DNA of 64,000 nucleotides, taken from the NCBI GenBank assembly GCA_963989245.1, contig OZ022339.1:62894956-62958955 (forward strand). The letters are read 5' to 3'. Both the position numbers and the translations under genes were made by a program. Each line of letters begins with the position of its first letter. The first letter of the stretch is position 1. Under the pieces are notes generated by a model that worked only from the letters and a program-made list of their open reading frames with translations, ran no database searches and was not told the origin of the DNA. Below, one piece after another: positions 53,488 through 64,000 of the stretch. Source of the stretch: Nansenia antarctica. Lineage: Eukaryota > Chordata > Actinopteri > Argentiniformes > Microstomatidae.

Positions 53488-54150
53488 GGAGGATTTTCCA
53501 TGGTATCTACCAGCGCGGAGACCCACCTGCCTTGTCAGAGTGTGGTCGAATCGCTACCGGTTAGAAACAAGCGGAGACTAGCCCAGCTTACCGGCGTGTG
53601 GCCAGCTCTCTGCCTAGCGGACTTACCCCTATCACGACACGAGGCGTTATTTACATCAAAAACCCCTCCATGTCTATCAAGACCTGGCCCAGCTCATGAG
53701 CGTGCGGCCGGTTCTTTGATTATCAGGCATAATAAACCTGCGTCAATAAAGAGCATTGTTACACATAACAAACACTCTTTACAGACGGTAAGTCAGACGG
53801 TAAATCCCTAGGAGGATTTTCCATGGTATCTACCAGAGCGGAGACCCACCTGCCTTGTCAGAGTGTGGTCGAATCGCTACCGGTTAGAAACAAGGCGGAG
53901 ACTAGCCCAGCTTACCGGCGTGTGGCCAGCTCTCTGCCTAGCGGACTTACCCCTATCACGACACGAGGCGGGTTAAACACCCCTGTCTGTAGCCGTATAG
54001 AGGGCCCGTTATTACATCAAAAACCCCTCCATGTCTATCAAGACCTGGCCCAGCTCATGAGCGTGCGGCCGGTTCTTTGATTATCAGGCATAATAAACCT
54101 GCGTCAATAAAGAGCATTGTTACACATAACAATCACTCTTTACAGACGGC
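53331..54150 (+). repeat. Tandem duplication inside DIRS, about 2.5 copies of 320-360 bp
   Basis: The block beginning TTACATCAAAAACCCCTCC recurs at about 53,331, 53,652 and 54,012. Each carries AATAAACCTGCGTCAATAA and GGTAAGTCAGACGG. It separates gag from reverse transcriptase. Confidence 0.9.
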
Positions 54151-54388
54151 AGCCCATCCCTTTTCGAAATGACCCCACCTTGGGCTGTGCCACCTCCTCG
54201 GTGGGCAGCGGCGGCTGGGGTCATACAGAAATTCAAGCTTTTTCTGTCGACGGCACCACAACAGACGGCCCAGCCGCTGTCGTTGCGTTATACAGAATGA
54301 CTAGAAGGGACAGGTATTCTGTCGGGCTGGCTAGACAGGACATTGAGGAGGGGATATGCACTACAGTTCATTCAGCCTCCTCCGCCCT

Positions 54389-55780
54389 TCAGGGGCGTGA
54401 GAGAGACTGTTTTTTGTCCTGCCCGATAAAGACACGTGCGCTCCGGGAGGAGATTACGAATCTCCTAACAAAGGGCGCAGTGACATTGGTTCCGAGGGAC
54501 CAGTGGGACATGAGATGGTACTCCCCGTATTTCCTTGTCCCAAAGAATTCGGGAGACATGAGACCCATACTAGATTTCAGGGTCCTCAACGAGAGAGTGG
54601 CGAAACGCCCCTTTCGTAGATACCTGAGGGTCGCGTATTTCGTGTGCCAATCACAGAGTGGCACAGGAAATTCCTACGTTTTGCTTTCCAAGGGAAGGTT
54701 TACGAGTACACGCGCCTGCCCTTCGGGTACGCGCTTGCTCCTCATTTGTTCTCCAAATGCGTGCAGACAGCACTCGAACCACTGAGGCGTAACGAGATAC
54801 GCATAATATGCGTATCTCGACGACCTACTGGTCTTGGCCCAATGCCCAAATCGAGCCATTCGGGACGCAACCTCACTGGTGCAGCACCTCACTCAGCTGG
54901 GGTTAGCTGTAAACTGGACAGAGAGTGCTCCGTGGCCGGTTCAACAGTTTTCCTATCTAGGCATTCGGTTGGATACTGCCGAGATGAGGGCCAGTTTATC
55001 GGCACCACGGAGAGCGACACTGACGTCAGCTCTCCGGGTGTGTCGAGTGACAAATACAATCACCGCTCTGTCAAGGATGTCCTTACTAGGACTGAGGTCT
55101 GCAGTCCATGTAGTGGTCCCCTTAGGCCTGTTACACATGCGCAGACTGCAGAGGCGGTTCGCACGACTGCGACGGGTTCCAGTGAGACGCCGTCGCAAGT
55201 TGATTGTAATACAGAGATCGGTCAAAACCGACCTGAGCTACTGGAGAGACCCGCGCGTCATCGCGCGCGGAGTCGCCTGAGTTCGCTGAAAGCTCTCCAC
55301 ATTCCAGGTCTGCTCAACGAAGGAGCAGATCTGTTATCACGGGGAGGCCCGAGGGACGACGACTGGAGGTTAGCACCCTCCATTGTGTCGCTGATTTGGG
55401 CACGGTTCGGGCAAGCAGAAGTGGTTCTGTTTGCGTCACGGACGAATGCGCAGTGTCGCCTTTGGTTCTTCCTGCGCGAACAGGACAACCCGCCATTGGG
55501 AGTCGATACATTCGCACACCACCCATGGCCGAGGGTCCTGTTATACGCGTTCCCACCCCTGACATCTATCCTCCCACTGTTGGCACGAGTGAGGTCAGAG
55601 AGGCTAGAGTTAATTCTTGTAGCCCCGGACCGTCCCGGAGCCCCGTGGTTTCCGGAACTGATGGAGATGTTGGTAGAGGGCCCATGGCCCATACCTCATC
55701 GACAAGATGCACTCTCTCAAGCCGGAGGCTTGGTGAAGGGGCCGCCTATGAGGGGGGGCCCCTCATGGCCTGGTTACTGA
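54389..55780 (+). pseudogene. DIRS reverse transcriptase and RNase H
   Basis: Across three frames it reads REEITNLLTKGAVTLVPRD, YFLVPKNSGDMRPILDFRV, ITEWHRKFLRFAFQGKVYE, the catalytic YLDD at 54,813-54,824, and LGLLHMRRLQRR. The RNase H/connection region ends with HIPGLLNEGADLLSR and the conserved FASRTNAQCRLWF. Several frame changes prevent a full product. Confidence 0.9.
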
Positions 55781-55786
55781 GAGGGA

Positions 55787-56881
55787 TTGTTAGAACGCAG
55801 GGGTCTGACAGACGCGGTCATTCAGACCATTCAGAGTGCGCGCGCAATCCACTGCAAAGGGATATGCGGCGCGCTGGCGAGTTTTACACAGTGGTGTGAG
55901 GGACAGGACGTTGACCCTGTCTGTTGTCGGGTCGAAACGTTCTTGTGCTTCTTACAGTCGCTGTTGACAAGGGATTGGCGGCGGGAACTATTAAAGTTTA
56001 CGCGGCTGCCATCTCAGCTTGTCATGAGGGTTTTGCGACAACGACACTGGTTTTTTCAGTCATTCGCTGGTTAAGCGTTTTTTGACTGGAGTGTGTAGGC
56101 TTAGACGCCCTCATAGGACTCTAATGCCAAAATGGGACCTGTCGATTGTTCTAGAGGCGCTGTGCGTGCCCCCATTCGAACCCATTGTCACTGTGTCGTT
56201 GTGTTTTATTGTCTCTCAAGACGAGTCTACTCCTCGCCTTGACTACGGCTGAGCGAGTGAGTGATTTGTGCGCTCTCTCGTCACGGGCAGATTGTTTGAT
56301 CATTTCTGATGACGAAACAAAAGCTGTATTACGCCCTAACCCGGCTTTTATCCCTACGGTTAATCGTGGGTTTAGGGTTCAGAGCTGTGCTCTGAGCGCC
56401 TTTTTTTCCTCCTCCTCACGACGGAGAGAGGGAGAGGCGTTTTACATTGTATTGTCCGGTGCGCGCGTTGGCACAATATGTGAAGCGCACGGCAGGACTG
56501 AGATTTTCTCCCCGGCTTCTGATCTGCTATGGCGGACAGAAAGCCGGGACACCACTCTCGAAGCAGAGGCTGTCCTTTTGGATTTGCGAGGCTATTAGCC
56601 TCGCATACGAATCGAAGGGGCAGCCCGTGCCGACTGGCATTCGGGCTCATTCCACCAGGGGCATGGCCACATCAGTGGCCATTCTCAGGGGAGTGGGAGT
56701 GGAGGAGATATGTGTGGCGGCGTCTTGGTCGTCGCCATCACTTTTTATACGGTATTACTTGGAAGATATTTCTTCCTCATCCTTTTCTCATTCTGTCCTC
56801 AGTTTGCTGATGACTGATGTAGTGGGGAAGGCACTTGGATTACCCTGGTCATGGGATTCTATTCAAGTGCTGTCAGGATGA
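55787..56881 (+). pseudogene. DIRS tyrosine recombinase
   Basis: It begins RRGLTDAVIQTIQSARAIH. It continues in other frames with ALTTAERVSDLCALSSR and RALAQYVKRT, and ends with the catalytic HSTRGMATS (His at 56,648, Arg at 56,657) and SLFIRYYLED (Tyr at 56,753 or 56,756). Two or more frameshifts interrupt it. The recombinase would insert circular DNA intermediates. Confidence 0.9.
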
Positions 56882-57375
56882 ATACGGATGTGCCTGGGGA
56901 AGGGACCCTCCTCCAGGACATGTTCCGTTAGATCAACAACCCTACGTGCTCACGTAAGGGTTAGGTCAGTGATATTCTTCCTCAATCCTTTCTCATTCTG
57001 TCCTCAGTTTTGCTGATGACTGATGTTGTGGGAAGGGCACTTGGATTACCCTGGTCATGGGGATTCTATTCAAGTGCTGTCAGGATGAATACGGATGTGC
57101 CTGGGGAGGGGACCCTCCTCCAGGACATGTCTGTTAGATCAACAACCCAACATAAGGGTTGGGTAAGTGATATTTCTTCCTCATCCTTTTCTCATTCTGT
57201 CCTCAGTTTGCTGAGGACTGATGTAGTGGGGATGGCACTTGGATTACCCTGGTTGGGGATGCTATTCAAGTGCTTTCAGGATGATTACGGATGTGCCTGG
57301 GGAGGGGACCCTCCTCCAGGACATGTTCCGTTAGATCTACAACCCTGCGTGCTCACGTAAGGGCTAGATCAGTGG
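56770..57375 (+). repeat. Three tandem copies of a 200-bp unit at the 3' side of the recombinase
   Basis: The block CTTTTCTCATTCTGTCCTC through CTCCAGGACATGT and GCTCACGTAAGGG recurs at about 56,772, 56,976 and 57,176. The first copy codes for the recombinase C-terminus. Confidence 0.9.
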
Positions 57376-57513
57376 AGCAGACTCGGTGTGGGTTGGGCCA
57401 ACTTTTTAAGGTTGTCTTGAACCAACATCAGTGGTCAGCTCCGGGTGCCGCTGAGATTGTTTTCGGATTAATAGTCTCAGTGGGGGTACATTTGGCCTCG
57501 CTCGCTCCGCCTA

Positions 57514-57615
57514 AACCAATAGGAGCAGAGCTCCCCTATGGGGCGGAGCTCCACGATATAGAACGATAGTTATGGAGATAGACTCCAGTTCTATGAGTGG
57601 AGCGGAGCCCCATAG
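57514..57615. repeat. DIRS internal complementary region
   Basis: 57,514-57,564 is the exact inverse of 52,486-52,536. 57,565-57,615 is the exact inverse of 57,783-57,833. In DIRS elements this region is thought to align the two ends when the circular intermediate is made. Confidence 0.95.
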
Positions 57616-57833
57616 GGCTGCTGGCCCACTTCGACTCGTTCAAACCCGGCTGTTTTGTATGTTGGGAGAATGATGGAGCGAAGTACGCCCCTTTATATAG
57701 CACCCCAGGCGGGCGTAGGCATTGAAAAATTCAGTCATTGGCTACTTTAGGTAGCGGGTAAACCAATAGGATCAGAGCTCCCCTATGGGGCTCCGCTCCA
57801 CTCATAGAACTGGAGTCTATCTCCATAACTATC

Positions 57834-59790
57834 GTAGTGTGGGTCTATGAGCTAGCCCCATTACCATTTTGTGGGCTGATCAGTATTAACATGTTCCGTT
57901 GGTCAAACACAGCAGCTGAATAACATTAGCCATGAGCCCTCTGCTTGCTCCCCATTTGGCGTGATGGGAGTGCAAACACAAGCTTCGGCTCAATAGGGAG
58001 AAATTGATACAGCGACAGCACCGCTGTCCAAATCACTGCGGCATCATGGGTAATGGTGCAGACCTCTCACAGCAAGGCAATAGACTTGGCTAACCTGGGC
58101 GCCTCAATAATCGAGGTACCATTGAAATACCATTAAACAGCTTTATCCATGCAGGGCCTTTTTAATATAGATGATGTTTTCATCTTTTTTATTCTCGTTT
58201 TCAACACATGCTCGCCCCTTCGCTTTTTCTGCAACAACCCCTTGCTTTATTTAATTTCTCTACCTCCATCACTTACACAGCCCATCCTGTCTGACAGCTC
58301 CCAAATGGCAGAAATATGTGCAGACAAAGCAACATGATTCATTTTGTCTGACAGCCCTCCCGGGAGCCTGGTAAGGAGTATGCTATTCAGATTGAACGAG
58401 CTAGGGTGTCACTGTTTTTCCTCTCTCGCCCACACTCTCTCCCACACTCTCTCTCTCTCTTCTTTGAAATTGATCCATCTTATTGTTTTCTTATGAGATT
58501 CCAGTGAACATCCTGATTGCTCATTAGAATTCCGGCGTATTCGTCACTTCTATTGCTCCACGGAGACATGATATGATAGCTCCAAGATCTGACATCCTCA
58601 TTTTGGGAGGCTAGAGCGTAAAAGCAGGAGAACTCTAAATACTGTTCTTTAAATTCAGACTTGTGATTAATTAGGGCCTCACTCCAACGCTGGCCTCATA
58701 CCCCAGGGAGAGGTGCTCTCAGCCCCCTAAAACAGTCACTCTTCCTCGGCTGCAGCCTTGAGTTTATCCCCCGACAGAAATTCACTTGGCCTCAGGGTGC
58801 CTGTCCTATATTTCGCATAGCATTTTTTCTAATTTATATTTGAATTGTATGAGATGAAGTGCATATAAAAGCACAGTGACACAGGTCACATGACAAAGGG
58901 ATTTACCTATAATAGTGGCACTCATATGATGAGGATTATTCTCAAGAGGTACTTTTGTAGGAGAGGGATGGGTGGGCCTTGGTTGCGTGCTGCAGATGGG
59001 GTTGTCCAATTTTGCGGTGTTGAAAAGCACACCCCAATTATTGACCACTTCTGAGTCATAGCAATGGAAAGTTTTAATTTTTAATAGAGACTTTCTTTGT
59101 ATGATTCCACCTTACAACTACACATCCCAGTGACCTTTGTATCATGTATAATTCCCTCTCATGTCATTCCATCAAAACATATTCTATGACTTGTAAAATC
59201 ACACACCGAATGACTGTCACGGTCTTTGTACAAATCGGAATTGAAGAGCAAACACACCGCACTGGCTAATAATGAGGTTGAAGTACAAAGACTGGGCTCT
59301 GATTTACATCAAACAAAGCTATTATTACGAGTATCCCCCCGCCACGATGGCTCTGTAGTGAAACTATGTTGCTTCTGAAATGAAAATACCTTGATCTCTT
59401 ATTCAGCTGACAAACCAACCCATACATTTTTCTTTAATGATATAGACATCATTTCAACTGTGTTTCTGCATGTGTGCATGATTCAAAGAGACGCCACCAG
59501 AGACGGAAAGGCAGGAAGGAGCTGTAGCTGTGGAGGAAGGAGCTGCATGTGTGAAGCTTGTAGAAAAGCTTTAACGTTACATACAGGGCCTTTAACCAGT
59601 AATAACTATTGTTGATTTGATTGGTCTAAACATCTGAGGGTTACTTTATTTGTTATTATTTCATAGTGTTGGACAGATGGGCCAATGTGCTCACTTCAAA
59701 AATATATGAACATCCATTGTCAATCTAAAATAATGTTAATGTATTTGGGGGAAATTAATGTCCCAGTAATAAAAAACTGACAATGGCCTC
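57834..59790. other. Low-repeat stretch with no gene recognised
   Basis: I see no repeat termini and no credible coding sequence. Composition is balanced, with homeodomain-like words such as GTGATTAATTAG (about 58,662) and a CT-rich microsatellite at 58,436-58,460. It resembles single-copy intergenic DNA and could hold conserved non-coding elements, but that is inference only. Confidence 0.4.
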
Positions 59791-59794
59791 TGTG

Positions 59795-60685
59795 CACACT
59801 CAGCCCGCAAGACTACACTACTGAAAAAAGCTTGTTTAAGGTTTGCCAGCATTTGGACAAGCCAGTGAACTACTGGGAGCATGTACTCTGGTCAGATGAG
59901 ACCAAAAACGTTTTGGCTGTCACACAACATACCATGTTTGGAGGAGAAATGGCACTGCACATCACCCGAATAACACTATACCAACAGTGACGTTTGGAGG
60001 TGGAAGTATCATGTTTTGGGGTTGTTTCTCCTCTCGTGGTACTGGCAGACTTCATATCATTGAAGGAACAATGAATGGAGCCATGTACAGAGAGATTCTT
60101 GAGATGAACCTGCTGCCATCCACCAGGATGCTGAGGATGAGACGTGGGTGGGCCTTCCAGCAGGTCAACGATCCAAAGCATACAGCAAAGGAAACTCGCA
60201 ATTGGTTTCAGAAAAAGAAAATCAACTTGTTGGAATGGCCCAGTCAATCACCTGACTTAAACCCAATTGAACATTTGTGGAAGCATCTGAAGATCCAAAT
60301 TCACAAGAGGGCCCCCCTGCAATCTTCAAGATTTAAAGACAATCTGTGTAGAGGAATGGGCCAAAATCACACGTGAATACTGGGGGCGATTAGTTACTTA
60401 TTAGTTACTTCATACAGAAAGCGCCTTGAAGCTTAGCTGTCATTAAAAACAAAGGCTTCTCCACTAAGTATTGAGTTAATTTCAGTTAGTGTGTTCATTC
60501 ATGTTTCATTCCACTTTATTCCACATAACTTTATTTACATATGGCTTGACTTAAATGTTTAGATTTTTTGTCTGGATTGTTTGAGTTAATACCAACGTCT
60601 GGTGTAAATTTCACTTGAATAGGCTAATTGGAAATACATTTACTGGACAAAATGTTGATGTGTTCAATACTTATTTCCCGCACTG
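59795..60685 (+). pseudogene. Tc1-like transposon remnant, 3' half
   Basis: It encodes LFKVCQHLDKPVNYWEHVLW and SDETKNVL. After a frame change come FGGGSIMFWGCFSSRGTG, QQVNDPKHTAKETRNWF and PDLNPIEHLWKHLKI, the DDE domain of a Tc1 transposase. The N-terminal half and left inverted repeat are missing. The right end CAATACTTATTTCCCGCACTG stops before TA at 60,686, as in related Tc1 elements. Confidence 0.85.
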
Positions 60686-60689
60686 TATG

Positions 60690-62270
60690 CCTGCTGTGTA
60701 GGCTAATTAGCAACCACAGGCAGCAGGTGTGATAGAAGGTGACAGAGTATATACAGTGTATACTAGAACCCCATATAAATACACTGTATATGCATGTAGA
60801 GTTGAGTCTGTTTTCAGTTTCAGATCAATTATTAGATCTGTAAAAACATGGAATATGAATCACAGATGATTGAGTAGTTTACAATACAAGATATTGTCAA
60901 AAGGACAAATGGGCAAGATACGGTATATCAGGAATGACATAAAGCAAGCCAGTAACTCTGCTGATCCTGGAAACCATGATGATACCATCAGTAGAGGTTT
61001 GATGGTAGTTGTGTTTCTCAGAGGGAAGCTCTGGCGTTTTCCACAGAGTGCCCATGTGTAATAAAGAGATAGATGTAAAGGTCAAGGCTGTTGAGGTCTC
61101 TGTCAGTGTCACAAGACGTCTCACCTGTACGCTATGTCACCTATACCCTTTAATGAGGTGAGAAATGTGGTACCCTCCTAGTCCACCTTATGACAGACTG
61201 TGGGATGGCGTAGGGCATAGTCAGTAGTTCTCATTACTTCCAAACCCAAATTGAACCCTTATCCTTCATGCACCTGTGGGGATCACGGAGGATTTTACTT
61301 GAAGTGTAAGTTCTATAGAAAATGCTCCATCTTACCCCCTGATACTGTAGGCAATGTGGAATATTCATCATTCTGCTTACATCCAACCAATTTTTCACAG
61401 ATATCCAAGGGAAATGGGCTTCGGGTTGATCTAAGATTGGGTGTTGCTCTTCTCCGTTGACCACAGCCTTGTGGTCGGAATTATAAAGAAATGTGGCTAA
61501 TGTCAGAGGTGCAAAGGTCAGAGGTGATGTGTGTCTCATAGGACCTCCCTACTGTAAGGTTGTTACCATGGCGTTAGTGCACCATGAAAAGGTTGGAAAA
61601 GGTCATTGAAGGATAAAAGCGAAATGAGAAGACCCCAAAGGACCTGTAGTTGCTTTTGAAGGTCAGTTCTGTAACTGTGAGAGAACTGGTAGACATGTGA
61701 CAGTGAGTTTGATAACATTCCTTATTCCATTCCATGCATTACAATGAGCCTGTTATTCAAATACCACATTTTGTATATTGAAGGGCATACATATTGAATA
61801 ACATTCACAGATATAATTGATTTTACTGTACATACTGTAAAAAAAAAAACATCACACCACAATTTAATTGAATCAATGTTATTTGTAGATTAAATAAGGT
61901 ACACGTAAGTGCTGAAATTGTTCTCAATTCAATCGTGTCCTTATGTTGTGTTGTCTTAATTTATATATAGTTTCGAATGGCTTTAATTGTAAATGAACAT
62001 TTTGAATGGAGTTGCAAATGAACTATGTAGTCTGTCAAGGGCTAAAACAATAGAATAGAAATGTAAATACAGTATGCCTTCAACTTTTAAGGATCAGTGA
62101 CAATTGTTTACTTGACCACACTTGCAGTTATTATATTTCAACACTTATAGGACTGCATAATTACACATCATACACTACATACTGGATGAAAGTAAAACAC
62201 TGCTGTTGTTGAGTAAAACATGTACAACTTCTGGAGCAGGCAGTGTGTGCCCAATCAAACAACAACTTGG
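60690..62270. other. No gene or repeat recognised
   Basis: Mostly AT-rich, single-copy in appearance. Short open frames are unremarkable, and I see no motif or repeat terminus. Confidence 0.4.
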
Positions 62271-62274
62271 CCTT

Positions 62275-63077
62275 GTGGCAACCCCTCATCCCAAAAGGGA
62301 GGTAGAGGCCTTCAGCACCATGGACAGTAGCCACCACGCTCGCGGGGCAGTGTCATAGCGGGGTGATACCACCTCTGCACTTAGCTGCCCTGCTTTAGGC
62401 AATCAGGCGGGAAGCGCACCACGCCCAATCAGCCCACCTCGGCGCACCTGTTGCTCCCGGACGAGGCACAGGAAACGAGCCGGGAGACAGCCAGAAGGGA
62501 GAGAGTGGGGTGCCGACAACAAGTCAGGAGGAGGGTGAGCGCCTGGAAACCGGCAGTATTGAAATACCTAAAACGGTAAAATGGACTGCACTTACATAGC
62601 GCCTTTATCCAAAGCGCTTTACAACGGCCTCTCATTCACCCATTCACACACACATTCACACACCAATGGCGGCAAGCTACCATGCAAGGCGCTGGCCCGC
62701 TCACTGGGAGCAATTTGGGGTTCAGTGTCATGCCCAAGGACACTTCGACATGTGGCCAGCCGGGGCTCGAACCGCCGATCTGCCAACTTTGCAATAATTA
62801 GACTGTGGCTCTACCTCCTGCGCCACAGCCGCCCCACCTAATGTCCTCTATTCTATCTCCCCAGTAACGGCCAGGTGAAGCCAACTCAGTGGCCCTGGTG
62901 GGAAACCCCCCAGATGAGTCAGCTGCCCCAGCCCTGACGAGACACACATGGGTCCCTCTCTCCCCTTTTCCCTTGAGACAAGGAGGAACCTTAGTAGGAC
63001 TATTCAATAACGATGTTCCCTTTGTTTTATTAAATACGACCAGTGGCTGAAACGTACCCGGGTCTCCGTGTCGTTCT
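62275..63077. mobile_element. Possible LTR fragment, interrupted by a SINE
   Basis: TGTGGCAACCCCTCATCCC starts a GC-richer block that ends in TTTGTTTTATTAAATACG and GGGTCTCCGTGTCGTTC. That arrangement resembles the 3' part of a fish LTR with a polyadenylation-like AT stretch. The right end would be cut by the piggyBac element at its TTAA, so no matching terminus or duplication can be shown. Confidence 0.35.
62581..62836 (-). mobile_element. tRNA-derived SINE, full
   Basis: Read on the minus strand: GGGGCGGCTGTGGCGCAGG head with A-box TGGCGCAGGAGG and B-box GGTTCGAGCCC. The body (GTCGAAGTGTCCTTGGGCA) is common in fish SINEs, and the tail AAAGCGCTTTGGATAAAGGC is shared with L2-type LINEs. Same family as 26,279-26,440. 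Confidence 0.85.
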
Positions 63078-63397
63078 TTAACACTAGAACCGCCATGACG
63101 TCAATTTGACCCAAGTGGGTTTTTCAATTGTACATAACTATGTTTTAATAAAATATTGAAAGTCTTTGACTTTTCCTAAAATGGTGTTGTGTTGCACTTC
63201 CTATTGTTAAATATGGTATAGATACATCTAAATAAAAAATACAGGCATTTATACCTAGAACCGCCACGGCGTCAAATCGACCCACATATAAAAATGCATT
63301 ATAACCGCTATAGGCAACGGCACAAACAATAGTCCCTCTACGCGGCATTGCATTGTTTATGTCGTTCCCTAGCAATTACAATGATATAATTCAAAGT

Positions 63398-63830
63398 CTA
63401 CTCATTCTCTCCGAGGGACTGCGTGGTTGGTCTGCTTGTATCCTTACCCAGGTATGGGAAGCCATTCAGCAGGTATTTGCTCTCAACATCTGCTGCCAGC
63501 CAAAACTGAATTCCAAATGTATCTGGCTTGTTGGGCATATATTGCGTGAACCGGCACCTTGTTTTCGTCGGGAACAGCTGTTCATCCACGGTGATGTCCT
63601 GCCCTGGCTTCTAGCATGAGATGCAGTTTTGCCTGAATCTCACCCACACTTCAGCCATGAGCTCAAACCTGTCTGTAGTCAACCTGGAGCGTCGGGTCTC
63701 CTTCCTGTGAAAGCGCAGAAAGCGTGTGATCTCCCGAAACCGGTTATGAGATAATGTGGAGTTGAAAAAGGCATTTCCCCATTTCTCCGACCAGAAACTT
63801 TCAATTTCAATGTTTTTTCCGGCAGTATGC
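63398..63830 (-). pseudogene. piggyBac-like (PGBD4-like) transposase fragment
   Basis: On the minus strand it encodes WSEKWGNAFFNSTLSHNRF, FREITRFLRFHRKETRRSR, then (after a stop) ITVDEQLFPTKTRCRFTQ with the first catalytic aspartate, and ADVESKYLLNGFPYLGKD. The rest of the catalytic domain is missing before the element end at 63,082. The N-terminal side is replaced by a 19-bp tandem array. Confidence 0.85.
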
Positions 63831-64000
63831 CGGGAGTGGAAACCTAGTTATGGAGTGGAACCCTAGTTATGGAGTGGAACCCTAGTTATGGAGTGGAACC
63901 CTAGTTATGGAGTGGAACCCTAGGTATGGAGTGGAACCCTAGTTATGGAGTGGAACCCTAGTTCTGGAGTGGAACCCAAGTTCTGGAGTGGAACCCTAGT
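63831..64000. repeat. 19-bp minisatellite at the window end
   Basis: The unit TAGTTATGGAGTGGAACCC is repeated about nine times with a few changes and continues past the window. Confidence 0.95.

Larger units (their letters stand above)
52486..57833 (+). mobile_element. DIRS-type tyrosine-recombinase retrotransposon, complete ends, frames broken
   Basis: Inverted terminal repeats lie at 52,486-52,634 and 57,662-57,833. An internal complementary region at 57,514-57,615 is made of 51 nt complementary to the first 51 nt and 51 nt complementary to the last 51 nt. This layout is diagnostic of DIRS1-like elements and fixes both ends exactly. No target duplication is expected. The left end begins GTT. 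It encodes gag-like, reverse transcriptase/RNase H and tyrosine recombinase regions, all with frame breaks. No methyltransferase domain was seen. A TATA-like CTATATAAAGG lies at about 52,600. Confidence 0.95.
63082..64000 (-). mobile_element. piggyBac-type transposon, one end, running off the window
   Basis: TTAA at 63,078-63,081 is followed by CACTAGAACCGCCATGACG. A related block CTAGAACCGCCACGGCGTC recurs at 63,257, giving subterminal repeats. A piggyBac transposase lies inside on the minus strand. TTAA is the obligate piggyBac target. Confidence 0.8.

Noticed and set aside
62581..62836. Functional tRNA gene on the minus strand
   Set aside because: Same SINE family with a long tRNA-unrelated body and an L2-like tail.
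63831..64000. 19-bp repeats as a CRISPR or telomere-like array
   Set aside because: Pure tandem units without spacers; ordinary minisatellite.

Overview
This window is vertebrate DNA and almost certainly from a teleost fish. It carries Rex1-like and L2 LINEs, several hAT lineages, Tc1-like elements, a DIRS retrotransposon, fish-type tRNA-derived SINEs, and remnants of typical fish TRIM and zinc-finger genes. Spliced exons have GT-AG borders, and nothing prokaryotic is present. I cannot name the species.

Host-type genes are few and damaged. On the minus strand, a TRIM-like gene runs from about 27,665 down to 14,066. It has a partial RING, a proline-alanine repeat, coiled-coil exons and a linker exon. 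Its large coiled-coil exon is split by a 5.3 kb LINE. Just below it (13,492 to 12,266) are the first two coding exons of a fish zinc-finger-type gene. On the plus strand (28,317 to 32,738) is the N-terminal part of an integrase-like protein family, split in frame by a hAT element.

Most of the window is nested mobile DNA. From 1 to 12 kb there are LINE pieces, a hAT transposase gene on the minus strand with all catalytic residues, and clustered MITEs. From 14.3 to 20.5 kb a hAT holds an L2 LINE, which holds a 5-bp-TSD hAT, which holds a Rex1-like LINE end. From 29 to 32.4 kb there is a hAT inside a hAT. From 33.9 to 37.3 kb there is a long element with a THAP exon and inverted 26-bp repeat arrays.

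The most notable element spans 37,598-46,291. It is a Ginger1-type DNA transposon with 89-bp terminal inverted repeats starting TGT, a 4-bp GAGC target duplication, and an 11-exon gene that splices in silico to an uninterrupted 717-residue protein. That protein has an H2C2 zinc finger, a D,D35E integrase, a GPY/F-like region, an Ulp1-type cysteine protease and a PHD-like finger. An apparently intact hAT (727 residues, 8-bp TSD) sits inside its 3' part.

From 48 to 52.3 kb a mariner-like element holds a MITE and a Tc1, and the Tc1 holds a LINE fragment. From 52,486 to 57,833 lies a full-length but frame-broken DIRS element, whose ends are fixed exactly by its internal complementary region. From 57.8 to 62.3 kb the DNA is mostly single-copy in appearance, apart from a Tc1 remnant. 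The window closes with a possible LTR, a SINE, and the start of a piggyBac element running off the edge through a 19-bp tandem repeat.
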